A DNA stretch of 64,000 bases from Hypericum androsaemum (Eukaryota > Streptophyta > Magnoliopsida > Malpighiales > Hypericaceae): NCBI GenBank assembly GCA_963995505.1, contig OZ023182.1, forward strand, positions 12,082,707 through 12,146,706, read 5' to 3'. Of the stretch, positions 41,525 through 52,260 are shown one piece after another; position 1 is the first letter of the stretch, and the number at the start of each line of letters is the position of its first letter. The translations under genes and the position numbers were made by a program. The notes under the pieces are model-generated. The model ran no database searches, was not told where the DNA came from, and saw only the letters and a list, made by a program, of their open reading frames with translations.

Positions 41525-44500
41525 ATGGGCGTCGCCTCTTCCTCCCCTACAATTACCATCACCAATTGCTCTCTTCTTCTTCTATCCCCCCCAACTCACT
41601 CCTCAACTCCCAATCTCCCGAACCCCACAAAATATCTCCCCGCCCAGCTTCATTACAAGCTCAATTCTGTTGCTTCAGCCTCAAAGATTGGAACTTTGAA
41701 GTGTGGCAGTGAGAGGGCGAGGAGGAGCATGGAGACCCAGGAAGGAAGTGGTTCAAAACCCATGATTGATTTCCATGGAATTGATGATGGGTTGGTCCAG
41801 GAGATGGTTTATGATGCTCTTGTTTGGTGCTCTCTCCATGGCCTTGTTGTTGGAGACCGAAGTGTCCCGGTTAGTGTCTAAAGATTGTACCTTTTGTCTG
41901 TTTTTGTTTGTTTGTTGGTATCACTAGTTAGGGGGGCCATTCCAAATGGTGTCTATTAGTATGTACCAATGGTTGGTTGGTAAAAGTGTGAACTTTGGCA
42001 TCTTGTGAGGAATAGAGACTGACTTGAACTAGTGAACTTTTAGAGATCAGGAAAGGTACCTGGTGTAGGGATGGTACATGCCCCGTTCGCCTTGCTGCCT
42101 ATGCGATTCCCGGAAAGCGAATGGAAGTTGGCATGTGAAGTGGCTCCCATCTTCAATGAACTTGTGGATCGGGTGAGCTTGGATGCAGAGTTCCTGCAGA
42201 ATTCGTTGTCTAGGTACTCTTTGTAAATAATCCTCTCTTTTTTTCATAGGTGTAAATCCTTTCTTAGTTGCATTATAGTTCGTGCATTTCAATTGACATG
42301 CTAGGAGGTAATCTTTTGAGAATATAGGTGAGCTCCTTCACTCGCATGAAACTTGGTTTGTTATTTGCTGATTGCTTGTTCAGGGTGAAAGTTTTATCAT
42401 TTATCTTCTGTCTAACTTTGTAGAACAAGAAAGGTAGATGCCTTTACATCGAGACTTCTAGATATTCATTCCAAGATGCTTGAAATGAACAAGAAGGAGG
42501 TTAGCTTCACTACTCTTCATGCGAGCAGTTGCTTCATAAATAGGAACAATTTTTATTTTTGTTTTGGCCTATTAGCTCTAATCTTTTCCATCGTCTTTAT
42601 CAAGGAAATACGACTGGGATTACACCGCTCAGACTATATGCTTGATGAACATACTAAATCGCTTCTCCAAGTCGAGCTAAACACAATTTCATCATCTTTT
42701 CCTGGCCTTAGTTGTCAGGTCGGCGAGCTTCACAGGTACATCGTTTTTTCTAGTTATACTTTGTCTGGCTCAGAGCTACTGTCTCTCTCCTGCACAAGGA
42801 GGTTTCTTAAGGATGGCTGGTCATTTCAAAACTTCATGTACAATTTCGTATTCTCAGATTCTGTTGTTGCAGACACTTATCTGAATAAACTTAATTTCTA
42901 ATATGTACAGAACTTTGCTCAAGCATTATGAAGAAAAGCTCGGATTAGATTCCAATAAAGTACCCGAAAACTCGGCTGTATATCACTTTGCTGAGGCATT
43001 GGCTCAGGCTTGGGCCGAGTATAATGATCCAAGGTAATATCTGATTACAGAAAATTTTCTGTTTCATCCCACCACCTGCTTTCAGATGGTATTGTCTTTG
43101 CCGATAACTTCTGACGATATTTCCTCAGGGCCGTAATCATGTTTGTTGTTCAGCCTGAAGAGCGAAATATGTATGACCAACACTGGTTATCTGCTACATT
43201 GAAGGAAAAATATCCTTTCCATGCTAAAAAGGGCTGCACTATCCATTTTAATGAAATATGAAGATTGACAGATGCATGCACCTTCAATTAACTTATCGAA
43301 ATAAAAGAATAAACTAAGACCTCTTGTTCTTCTTTTCAATCACGAAATACCTAAATGCTTAATAACCATTAATAACCACATTTTTTGCTTTTGGAACTTT
43401 CATAAGAAGATAATATTCAACCAAAGAGCACTTGCTCTAATAGTATAAGGGAAGGGTGGAGGTGGGGAGTGACTAGGGTTCAAATCTCGGTCACGACAAA
43501 ATTCTACTTATAAAAAAGATAGTATTTACTATTGGAACTAATTTTCTTCTCAGTTCTTTAGTTATGCCTTTGATCTTAAGAACTTCTTCCTTAGCGTGTA
43601 ACACACATAATGTGACAACTATCCGGAAGACGTTGGCAGAAATTGATGAAGAAGGTGAACTTAAATCAGATGGAACCCTTCTTGTGTATGTCTCTTCTAC
43701 ATTGAAATTTTAATGTATTGTCTTTACTATGGTTTAGAATGGCATTTTCTCGTTGAGATCTGATATATGTGGCCTGTAGAGGGGGCAAAGCAGTTGCAGT
43801 AGCTTATTTCAGAGCTGGTTATGCACCAACAGACTATCCTTCAGAAGCAGTAAGCTCATGTTTCATAAATTATCCATCACCAACAGCATTTTTTTAATCT
43901 TTTTTTGAGGGGCGGGGAGAATGGTGGGGTTTGTGATTTGGGTGAACAATATTGTCAACCCATAAGCAGGGCCTACAGTGTCTTTTGAACCTGGAGACAT
44001 CACATTCCTTAGAGCACTCTTACCCACATTATTTTAGTTTACGATTAATCACAAGAAACTTCATGATTTATCTGTGTTTGGTGCTTTATTCCTGTAGGAA
44101 TGGAGAGCTAGGCTAGTTATCGAGCAGTCATTGGCAGTCAAGTGTCCATCTATCTCTTACCATTTGGCTGGTGCTAAAAAAATTCAACAAGAGCTTGCAA
44201 GAGATGGTGTGCTCGAAAGGTAGTCTCTGTTGGCATCTTGACCTGAACACTTGGCCAGTATTCCGAATTTTTACAAAAGAAGTATCAGAATCTGGTTATG
44301 GCCTGCTTAGAAACATAAAACTTTTCATAATGTTGATGGGATGACATGCGGATGCTTTTTGTTTTTTTCTCTACTGAGCTTGCTAGCTCGGGCCTGTCTA
44401 TGGTTCCATGCAGAAGGTGTGATAGCTTTTTAGAATCTTGAATTCTGTCCCGGAGTGTTCCTGAGAACTCTTGTGTCGTCTCCGTAAAGCTCATAATTGC

Positions 44501-45336
44501 TAGAGCAGTCCTCAAAAGTTGGGGGCAAAACATGTGCCTTTACTCTTGTTTCATTTCCTTGTCTTGCAGATTTCTGGAGAATAAGCAAGAGATTGCCAAG
44601 ATGAGAAACTTTTTTGCTGGATTGTGGAGCTTGGATGATTCAGAAGTAGTCAAAGCAGCTATTGATAAACCAGAACTATTTGTTATGAAGCCCCAAAGAG
44701 AAGGCGGTGGTACATAGTGCAGACTAGAAATTATTCCTTCTTTCTTTGTCTTCTATTCTTGGTAGTCCCTGACGTGGTGCAATCTCTTTTCATTAGGGAA
44801 TAATATCTATGGTAATGATGTAAAGGAAAACCTGCTAAGGTTGCAGAAGGGAAATGCCGAGGAAGATGCAGCTTATATCCTCATGCAGAGGATTTTTCCC
44901 ACTGTTTGCCCTACTTTCTTGGTGCGTGATGGGATCTGCCACAAAGATCATGCTGTATCTGAACTTGGAGTTTATGGTGTTTACTTAAGGTATTGGAGTT
45001 ATAACTCAAACCAACAGTTTAATAATATTTGCATGATTGCGTGCATGATCTTTTGAAAGATAGAAGCAAAGTTGTTGAGCATACCAGGAAATAGTAACTT
45101 TTTGATTAGTTATGTCTATTCTAAGTTACTTATTATTGGTATATTGCTAGAATGTCCAACCGTAACATCTTGATCATTGCAAGGGATGACAGCTGACGTT
45201 CCTAATTTGCAGGAACAACCACAAGGTGATTATAAATGCCCAGAGTGGATACTTGATGCGGACAAAGGTATCTTCTTCAAATGAAGGTGGGGTTGCAGCT
45301 GGGTTTGCAGTTTTAGATAGCATATACCTAACTTGA
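41525..45336 (+). CDS. GSH2: Glutathione synthetase, probably plastid and cytosol (12 exons)
   Basis: It joins glycine to gamma-glutamylcysteine using ATP, the last step of glutathione synthesis. Exons: 41525-41869, 42044-42213, 42424-42499, 42605-42735, 42911-43033, 43129-43209, 43605-43685, 43780-43849, 44098-44219, 44570-44709, 44797-44989, 45213-45336. Phases agree and give 551 residues (Arabidopsis GSH2 is about 539). The first 60 or so residues are Ser/Thr/Pro-rich, a plastid transit peptide, and a second ATG at 41729 could give the cytosolic form. Family blocks seen: [23 protein letters not shown], [57 protein letters not shown], the ATP-grasp glycine loop MKPQREGGG, and LGVYGVYLR. Intron 6 is AT-AC. 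A MULE lies 159 bp upstream. SCQVGELHR replaces the usual SxLVSxLH, a small change. Confidence 0.95.
43210..43604 (+). other. AT-AC U12-type intron 6 of glutathione synthetase
   Basis: The intron begins ATATCCTTTCC, an exact U12 5' splice site, and ends TAACAC before ACATAATGTG. A U12 branch-site match, TTCCTTAGC, lies about 11-14 bases before the 3' end. Only this AT-AC pair keeps the frame (LKEK, then [12 protein letters not shown]). No nearby GT-AG pair does so as well. Confidence 0.88.
43425..43515 (+). repeat. Possible tRNA-derived SINE inside intron 6
   Basis: A box-like CTCTAATAGTATAAGGG and, 45 bp on, a B-box-like GGGTTCAAATCTC are followed by an A-rich end (TTATAAAAAAGATAG). It resembles a plant SINE, but no target duplication was confirmed. 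Confidence 0.35.
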
Positions 45337-45824
45337 TGGAGGACACATCGTCAGCTTTCCTTGACGGTTTCGTGAAATCGATGCTTTCACTCTATAATAC
45401 TTGACTGCCATAATAGAACAGATGATTGTAGCCGACCGGACTGCTGCTGAGAAGATATTATGTGCGCAGATATGAGTCATTTGTGAAGGTGTCTGCAAGT
45501 TTTATCTGTATCATTCTCATTTGTTTTCGTCTGTATGGATTCGGTCTTTGGCCAGCATAAAGCAGAAGATGGATGGCGAAATTGCCAACATGTTTTTGGA
45601 TTACTTTTCTTCTTCGTTTGTGTTACTTGAATCGAGCAACAGCATTAGCATGAGCAAACTTGAGCTATAGCCATTTCTAGAAATCAAGTTGTTCTTTCAG
45701 GTCACAGAAAAATACCAACTTTCTGTGAAAGCAAGTAAATAAATTAATCACCAAGTAAATTATATTCCAACTGCGAATAGACAGGTAGAGGATTCAAATC
45801 TCATCATCCCCTATTGTCCTAAAG
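45337..45824. other. 3' flank of glutathione synthetase
   Basis: The presumed 3' UTR and the short convergent gap to the minus-strand DUF1068 relic. No further feature was seen. Confidence 0.5.
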
Positions 45825-46200
45825 CTATGGAGAGTCGAGGAAATCCCTCCAGACAAGTTTCCGAGCGCGTTTCTCCCACAATTCTGTTAGGTTGACCTCA
45901 TCTACAATGTCAGCCTCAGCCCTCTTTCACCATACTTTACAAGCGTCCACTCTTCCCCCGCATTTATCTGGTTCCCTCTTGAAACGATCCATTCCTTCTC
46001 CAGTCTCCCTTATGGCTGCCTTGGTTCGCTCCAGAGTATCACTGGCTACATCTTTTTGTAAAGCAATCTCCTCGAGAAGTAAATCCGAAATGCCCTTCAG
46101 TTCTTTTTTCAGTTCGGGATTTCTCGCACCACATTCTGTGTTCAATGAGAAACGAGGTAGAGACAAGAAGCTTTTGCAGAAGACAAGTGAATGTTCAAGT
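45825..46200 (-). pseudogene. DUF1068-like gene relic (plant-specific, unknown function)
   Basis: The minus-strand frame reads RNPELKKELKGISDLLLEE, LERTKAAIRETGEGMDRFKR and DKCGGRVDACK, then a TGA at 45927-45929. The same frame continues KRAEADIVDEVNLTELWEKR and ARKLVW to a final stop at 45825-45827. This matches the coiled C-terminal half of plant DUF1068 proteins (pattern KCNxGMETCEEAREKAE, then WExRARxxGW). The in-frame stop and the lack of a recognisable N-terminal membrane exon suggest a broken copy, though a base error at the TGA cannot be excluded. Confidence 0.6.
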
Positions 46201-46244
46201 CTAAAAATGAAGCAGCTGAAACACAACTTCAAAAATACTTGGAA

Positions 46245-46358
46245 CCTCCTCATCATGGTCCGGTTCGTGTTCCGAAATGCGGACCGTCAATATTAACAGA
46301 GCCTCCTCATCATGGTCGGGTTTGCGTTCCAAAATGCGGACCATCAATATTAACATAG
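46245..46358. repeat. 57-bp tandem duplication beside the DUF1068 relic
   Basis: Copies start CCTCCTCATCATGGTC at 46245 and 46302, with about six differences. 57 is a multiple of 3, so on the minus strand the duplication is in frame within a 60-codon ORF (46201-46383) that may be the decayed N-terminal part of the same gene. Confidence 0.9.
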
Positions 46359-46389
46359 ACAACAACAGAAACAAGACAGCCATTTGAGC

Positions 46390-47000
46390 CCATCTATTAA
46401 TACAAAAACTCGGGTAAGCAATCTGTGCATCAACTTTACAAACTTAGAATAGAGAGGAAGTTCATCTTATCTTATTCATCCAGTTTGATACATGTATATA
46501 CACGGAGAGATTAATGAAAGAAACCTGGGAACTATCATAGCCGCATAATACAACGGCTAGTAATAAATGCAGACTACCGGGTATGTTAGACTAACTAATT
46601 ACATGACTAATCTAACAACTAACTGTACATTGGTAGGTAGGGAGAATGTTACAGCATCGAGGATGATTGCAGCACCAACAACTAAGCTGTAGAGTTGCAG
46701 CAGAGAAATTGCAGGTCTGCAGAATTCTGCAGCAGATAAGAACATCACTAAGAGAGCTATAGATTGCAGCATACGTTCCAAAAGTAGCAAATGAGCAAAC
46801 TTGTACTTTGGTAGCATACGTTCAAAACCGAAAGGAGCCACCTTTACTTTGCTCAACCCAAGAGAACTGAAATAAAGCTCCAACCTTTTACAAGAAGCAG
46901 AGATCAATGTCAAGCTTGCTTTAGACGAGAAGAGCACATGGTTGGACTACCACTTCATTAGGAGGACTCTCATAATATGCAGTCATCGAGAAACAAAGGT
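46390..47000 (-). repeat. Possible LTR-retrotransposon remnant
   Basis: On the minus strand a TGCTGCAATC/CTGCTGCAACTCTACAGC-rich stretch resembles the 3' part of the gag-only element (21420-21490). It is followed by TGTTAGATTAGTCATG and an LTR-like tail with CGTGTATATACATG. No partner LTR or target duplication was found. Confidence 0.3.
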
Positions 47001-47808
47001 GACACCAGATCACTGAAAAGTGCCGCGGGGTGTTTTAGCAAGTTTATGCTCCTAAGTTTTATTGAAACATCAATGTTCCAAATATTTCTACTCGATATTG
47101 GATGATGACCATGAAGTTACTCGGTTTATGGGACTAGGAGATTGGCGTTTGACTCTTGTTAGTTGAGGGTAACGGAGACATTGGACCCTTGTTCTTGTTT
47201 TTAAGTTAATCCAGAAAGGGTTTTGGTTTGATCAATCTTCAAAGTTAAATATCTATCTTTGAGAAAAAGATGGACAGTTGCTCAACTGCTTTAACCGTTT
47301 TTTTTTTCAAATATTAATATTTTTCATGGTCACTCGCTACCCCACTCTTCCTTTATACCATTGAAGCAAGTACTCTTTCGCAATAAATGAACCATATTAC
47401 TATAGCAGCAGCTTTCTATTTTCCTGATTTGTATTCTGTAACTTCAAGTTAAATCCATAATCAAAAGCTGATATGCTAAGTCCCCGAGTCTGTTCTCTGT
47501 ACAACCCATGTCAAGCATTTTTGCTGCAACAGCTGCTATGTTATTTAGTATGATGTCGTGTCACAAAATAAACAAGATGATGTTAGGTTGCCGACCGCAG
47601 TGTACTTGCCGTACAAGCCTACGAGCCCCTAAATCAATGCGTTAAAAGTAGTACTAACTCAACAGATACAAGTTAAACCCCAATTCAACCCGTGAAACTG
47701 ACTCTACTCGATCTACTTTTTTCAGCTGTCATGTTATCCATCAACAAGCTACATACAATAGAATTGAATCAAAAGATGGTGACTTAACTATTGGCTGGTC
47801 TATCAACA
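47001..47808. other. Intergenic, nothing recognised
   Basis: AT-rich sequence, then the presumed 3' UTR of the minus-strand mutase-like gene. No open frame with recognisable motifs. Confidence 0.45.
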
Positions 47809-49450
47809 TTAGCCTGAAGAAGCATCTGCATCAGCCTCGTCTTCATCTTGTCCTGATTCACCAAGGTCATCAAAGAAAGCATCAAGGTACCAGGGACAGG
47901 TGTCATTCCATTCCCCTCTGGCAGCGTGTTCGCGCCACTTTTGGTCAGCAATCATTTCCGGCGACAATCCCCATTCGCTGAGTTCTTCCTCTGAATGATG
48001 AATTGCCAAGCTGTACTCTCCGCCGCTCCCCAACTGCATCACTCGAAACTCGCAGTTCCCCTGGTTGTTCAGGTGCTCGAATTGCTCAACTGTCCACTTG
48101 AACCACTTCATGAGGAACACACGACAAGTCAAGCCATGAGAGACTATAATGAGATTCAAGTCATTAGAAGGATCCATGTGAAGCCTATTCATGTCAATGT
48201 CCCTCCAAAGAGATTCAAGGAAACCTGCAAAACAGCAAACCTTAAGTATTCATGATGGGAACTTTTTGAAGGTACCTCTGACGGTTCAATTTCAGAGGAA
48301 AAAAAATTCAAATACGTGACCAATCTGCAGTTAATGAATCAGCAAGAAGCCAGCATGGCTCTGATTAGAACAGAGGAAAAGCAGTCATCCGGGTGCAGAT
48401 AAAGAATTTCAAACTTCAGGCGCTGGAGAATCATAATTCTAATTTCCAGTTCTGCTCATCAAACCAAATACTCTACTCAGTAGAAGAAGCCTGATCTGGA
48501 AACTTCAAAATCCGAAACAATTTCTAACATAACTAGGAACACGAATCGTGGAAATCAACTTTTGATTTCTACGCTGTGAACTGCATACCACAGTTTATAT
48601 TTCCAACTTCCTACCACCTCTTATTTACCATCTTAAACACAAAAAACACTTGATGTGAAAACGTGATACAAGTTGCAGATGGTGGTCGACCCTCTCGAGC
48701 TGGCCGAAACAAGAGAAAAGTCCGACTAAAGAATTCGGTCGTCCAAGATTACATTACAGTATCCTCTGACCAACTCAGGTCCTAAATCTCACTTAACCAA
48801 GATAATAACACATTTCCAAATCTAGATAGCAAGCAATCAACCTCTCTCAACTTTCACCATCACTACAACAACAACAACAACATCTGAAACCCGCAAAATC
48901 GAAAAAAGACAGCAGCTTGAACTACCAACCAACAAACCATTCAAAAGAAAACAGAGAGCATATACAGAGAGACATGAAGAGAGAACCTACTGGAGACGCG
49001 ATCGAAGACATCAGCAGCGGATTCCCCTTCAGGGAACCGGTAAAAGAAGCGCCCGAACCGCTCCCTGGTCTCCTTGATGGCCTTCATCCGCTCGGCCACC
49101 TGGAAATTCCCGAAGTCCTGCTCCCTCACCCTGCACTCCTCCCTCACCCCGATGATGCGGTCCCTCCCGAAGGCCCTCCCGAGCTCGCGGAGAGTGGAGC
49201 GGGTGCGCTCGTAGGGGGACACGTAGAAGTAGGCGCGCCAGGAGTCCGGGGAGCCGGAGATGAGGGAGTGGATGCGGGCCCCGGCGGCGCGTGCCTGGGC
49301 CAGGCCGAGGTGGGTGAGGGGGATCTTGTGGTCGGGGGTGGTGGTGTAGGCTGACGTGTCCAGGTTGCCCTCGGATTCCCCGTGCCGGACCAGGATTATC
49401 CTCTTCGGTAGGCACTTGCATTGTTCTGTCCTTTGGTTCCCAACTGTCAT
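47809..49450 (-). CDS. Phosphoglycerate-mutase-like (histidine phosphatase superfamily) protein, AT74 type
   Basis: Two exons on the minus strand, 48991-49450 and 47809-48224, with a GT-AG intron and matching phase, give 291 residues. The catalytic phosphohistidine motif is near the N-terminus (KRIILVRHGESEGNLD). Then come TTPDHKIPLTHLG, YFYVSPYERTRSTLRELGRA, REECRVREQDFGNFQ, FGRFFYRFPEGESAADVFDR and, in exon 2, the second catalytic histidine in IIVSHGLTCRVFLMKWFKWT. The tail is acidic (DEDEADADASSG). This fits the plant AT74/AT74H group, whose substrate is not settled; a glycolytic role is unlikely. The start at 49450 is the ATG closest to the conserved core; the frame is open to 49549 through a lysine run encoded by (CTT)n, so a longer N-terminus is possible. 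Exon 1 is markedly GC-rich. Confidence 0.92.
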
Positions 49451-49480
49451 CTTCTTCTTCTTCTTCTTCTTCTTCTTCTT
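49451..49480. repeat. (CTT)10 microsatellite at the 5' end of the mutase-like gene
   Basis: Ten CTT units lie immediately upstream (minus sense: AAG) of the chosen start codon. CT/GA tracts are common in plant 5' UTRs. If the upstream ATG were used it would encode a lysine run of variable length. Confidence 0.95.
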
Positions 49481-50224
49481 CACACACACCCTCTTTTGTG
49501 TTTTTTTTTTGAGGGGGTCTATTTTATGTATTGGTGCTGCCCTGTCCAATCTCAGGGGGTTTTATATAAAATTAAAATCTTTTTTTGTTTTCGTTGTTTT
49601 ATAATATATATATCAGAAGATCGTGTCTTTCATGAGTTGGACACAAAATTTGGTTGAATTTAATTAAAATTCAATTCTCTTGGGAGCTGGCCGACGTTGA
49701 CCAAGGATTTGAAGGTCAAAAGGAGGACGTGTGAAACGGATATTGAACAGCTGTTTCAGTTTGAAAGATGCCACCTTTTAGTTCGTGTCCTACGTAGACT
49801 AGCTAGCCTAAGGCTACCCACAACGGGCGTTTTGCCCGATCGATCGTAGTAACAGACAAGGAAAGAAATTTTTTTTTAAAAAGGCTGGCTGAGCGCTCGC
49901 GTGCAGGAGCTGTCGGCCGCTCCTAATACGCGGTCTCTCGAGACTGACGTGGGTCTTTTTTTAATACATATTCTATCTATTTAGTAACATTTGGCACAAT
50001 TTAATTCGTTCAAAATGATTTTTATGGTTATTAGTTTTGTGACTTTGAAAATTCAAGTTAATTTATGACCAAAATATTTTAAATAATATGAAAATTCGTA
50101 TTTTTCAATTCTCTATAAATAGAGCCCAATGTTGATATATTTTCATCACAAATTTTAAAATTTTTCTTCTTTCACTACATTAGTCTCTTCCTTAACTATC
50201 GACTCTCTTCAAATTTTTTCTACT

Positions 50225-51363
50225 ATGGATCCTAATGATACTAATCCTCCAAATTATCAATCATATAGTTCTTTTTATTATCCTCCGTTTTATCCAAATT
50301 CAGGAGAGTTTTCTTATAGTAAACCTATTTATAACTCTTAGTTATGGCCTGATCTTTCTCAAATTCTTCCATACCAACACCAAATAAGCCCAAATTTGTC
50401 ACGACTTCTGTTTCAGAATGAGCCTAGAAACGAAGGGATTGTAAAGGCGATACCAACTAGTTGGGGTGTCAAAGAAGACATTGGCCTAATGTCTTCTCGG
50501 ATATTCGTTAACCAAGATAGCGTCACTGGGAAAGATCAGACTTCAACTTCTGTGTGGAATCGAGTGGGAGAACTGTTCGAGGCAGCTCGATTAGAAAATC
50601 CCGGTGAGATCCATGAAAGAAATGTTTCATTAATTAAAAGTCGTTGGAAATGAATCAACGCAAATGCAAACAAGTGGATCGGTTGCTACAAAGAAGCATA
50701 CGGTCGAAAACGGAGCGGAATGATTGACGCCGATGTTGAGAGAGAAGCTCATGTGCTTTTTGAAGGTGACGCAAAATTTTTTTTACTGACTTGGTTATAT
50801 TTAATGAAGTCATGAGTAAATGTCCCAAATAGAAAATAGACTTCGAAGCCGGTGACGATTCAACATATTTCCCTCCGATGAATGAAGAGGAGAATGTAGA
50901 AAGTGGTGGAAGTTCCAAAAGAACAAGAACCATCGAAGAAGGAGATTATTCAATATCCTCTAACCCAGAAACTCCAACTAGTGCATCTTCAGCATTTTTC
51001 CGTCCTATTAGTAGAGATGCTGTCAAAAAAAGGAAGAAAAAAGGTAAGACTTTCGCATCTACGACTAGTAATAATTTTGCTGCAAAACTTCGTGCATTGC
51101 GGATCACCAGAGAGGTTGAAATTAAAGTTATGACCAAGAGACTCGATGTCGAGCAACAAATGCTGCAACAAAGAGCGGAGCGAGAATAACAAAGAGTAGA
51201 ACGAGAAAAATAGAGAAAGGAATGTGACAATGAAATGGCAGAAATGAAGACATTACAGTTGAATCGACTCATGTTGAACACCTTGCTTGGGAAAGAGCAT
51301 TGTTCCCCCGAAGAAGAAGATATGAAACGCTACATAATGTCAATTGTATTTGGAAAGCAGTGA
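50225..51363 (+). pseudogene. Harbinger ORF1: Myb/SANT-like DNA-binding protein, broken
   Basis: The frame opens MDPNDTNPPNYQSYSS, has a TAG at 50339, resumes through a SANT-like region (NRVGELFEAARLENP, then SLIKSRWK) with a TGA at 50651, and continues INANANKWIGCYKEAYG. After a shift it runs on through FFRPISRDAVKKRKKK and a coiled glutamine/arginine-rich tail to 51363. This is the usual layout of the accessory protein (also annotated NAM-associated domain) that helps the transposase bind the ends and enter the nucleus. At least four stops or shifts disable it. Confidence 0.8.
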
Positions 51364-51453
51364 GAATATTTTTGAATGTAATTTATCTTTAATTTCCTCC
51401 CAATTTCATGTAAGACCAGGTTTATGTAATTTATCTTTTATTTTATAAATTTT

Positions 51454-52050
51454 AACTTTGGGTCCCATACCTCCTAATTAAAGCAAATTTTCCCGTAGCC
51501 ACTCACTAGTCAATTCAACTTTGGATTCCATACCTCCCAATTAAAGCAAATTATCCCGTAGCCACTCATTAGCCAATTCAACTTTAGATCCCATCCCTCC
51601 CAATTAAAGCAAATTATCCCATAGCCACTCATTAATCAATTCAACTTTGAATCCCATCCCTCCCAATTAAAGCAAATTGTCCCGTAATCACTCACTAGTC
51701 AATTCAACTTTGGATCCCATCCCTCCCAATTAAAGCAAATTTTCCCGTAGCCACTCACTAGTCAATTCAACTTTGGATCCCATTCTTCCCAATTAAAGCA
51801 AATTATCTCGTAGCCACTCACTAGTCAATTCAACTTTGGATCCCATCCCTCCCAATTAAAGCAAATTGTCCCATAGTCACTCACTAGTCAATTCAACTTT
51901 GGATCTCATCCCTCCCAATTAAAGCAAATTGTCCCGTAGCCACTCACTAGTCAATTCAACTTTGGATCCATACCTCCCAATTAAAGCAAATTGTCTCGTA
52001 GCCACTCATTAGTTAATTCAACTTTGGATCTCATATTTTCCCAACTTTGC
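51454..52050. repeat. 63-bp minisatellite, nine units plus a partial
   Basis: Units start at 51454 and then every 63 bp (51517, 51580, 51643, 51706, 51769, 51832, 51895, 51958), with a partial from 52020. Each has AACTTTGGATCCCATCC, CTCCCAATTAAAGCAAAT and CCCGTAGCCACTCACTAGTC. Mismatches are few, so the expansion is fairly recent. It lies between ORF1 and the transposase, where the latter's promoter should be. Confidence 0.97.
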
Positions 52051-52260
52051 TATATATATATTTGGATGCCAATCATACTTAAACATACCTAACATCCTTC
52101 CCTATCATACTTTACCAACATGTCTTACAGTGAAAGCACATCAGTTGAGTCAAGTTCTGACTCCAGTTCTGATGATGCACTCACCGTAGAGTTTTCTGAA
52201 TGGGTGACTCGATCCTGTCAATACTACCAATAAATTAATCGTCTACTCTATGATACATTC

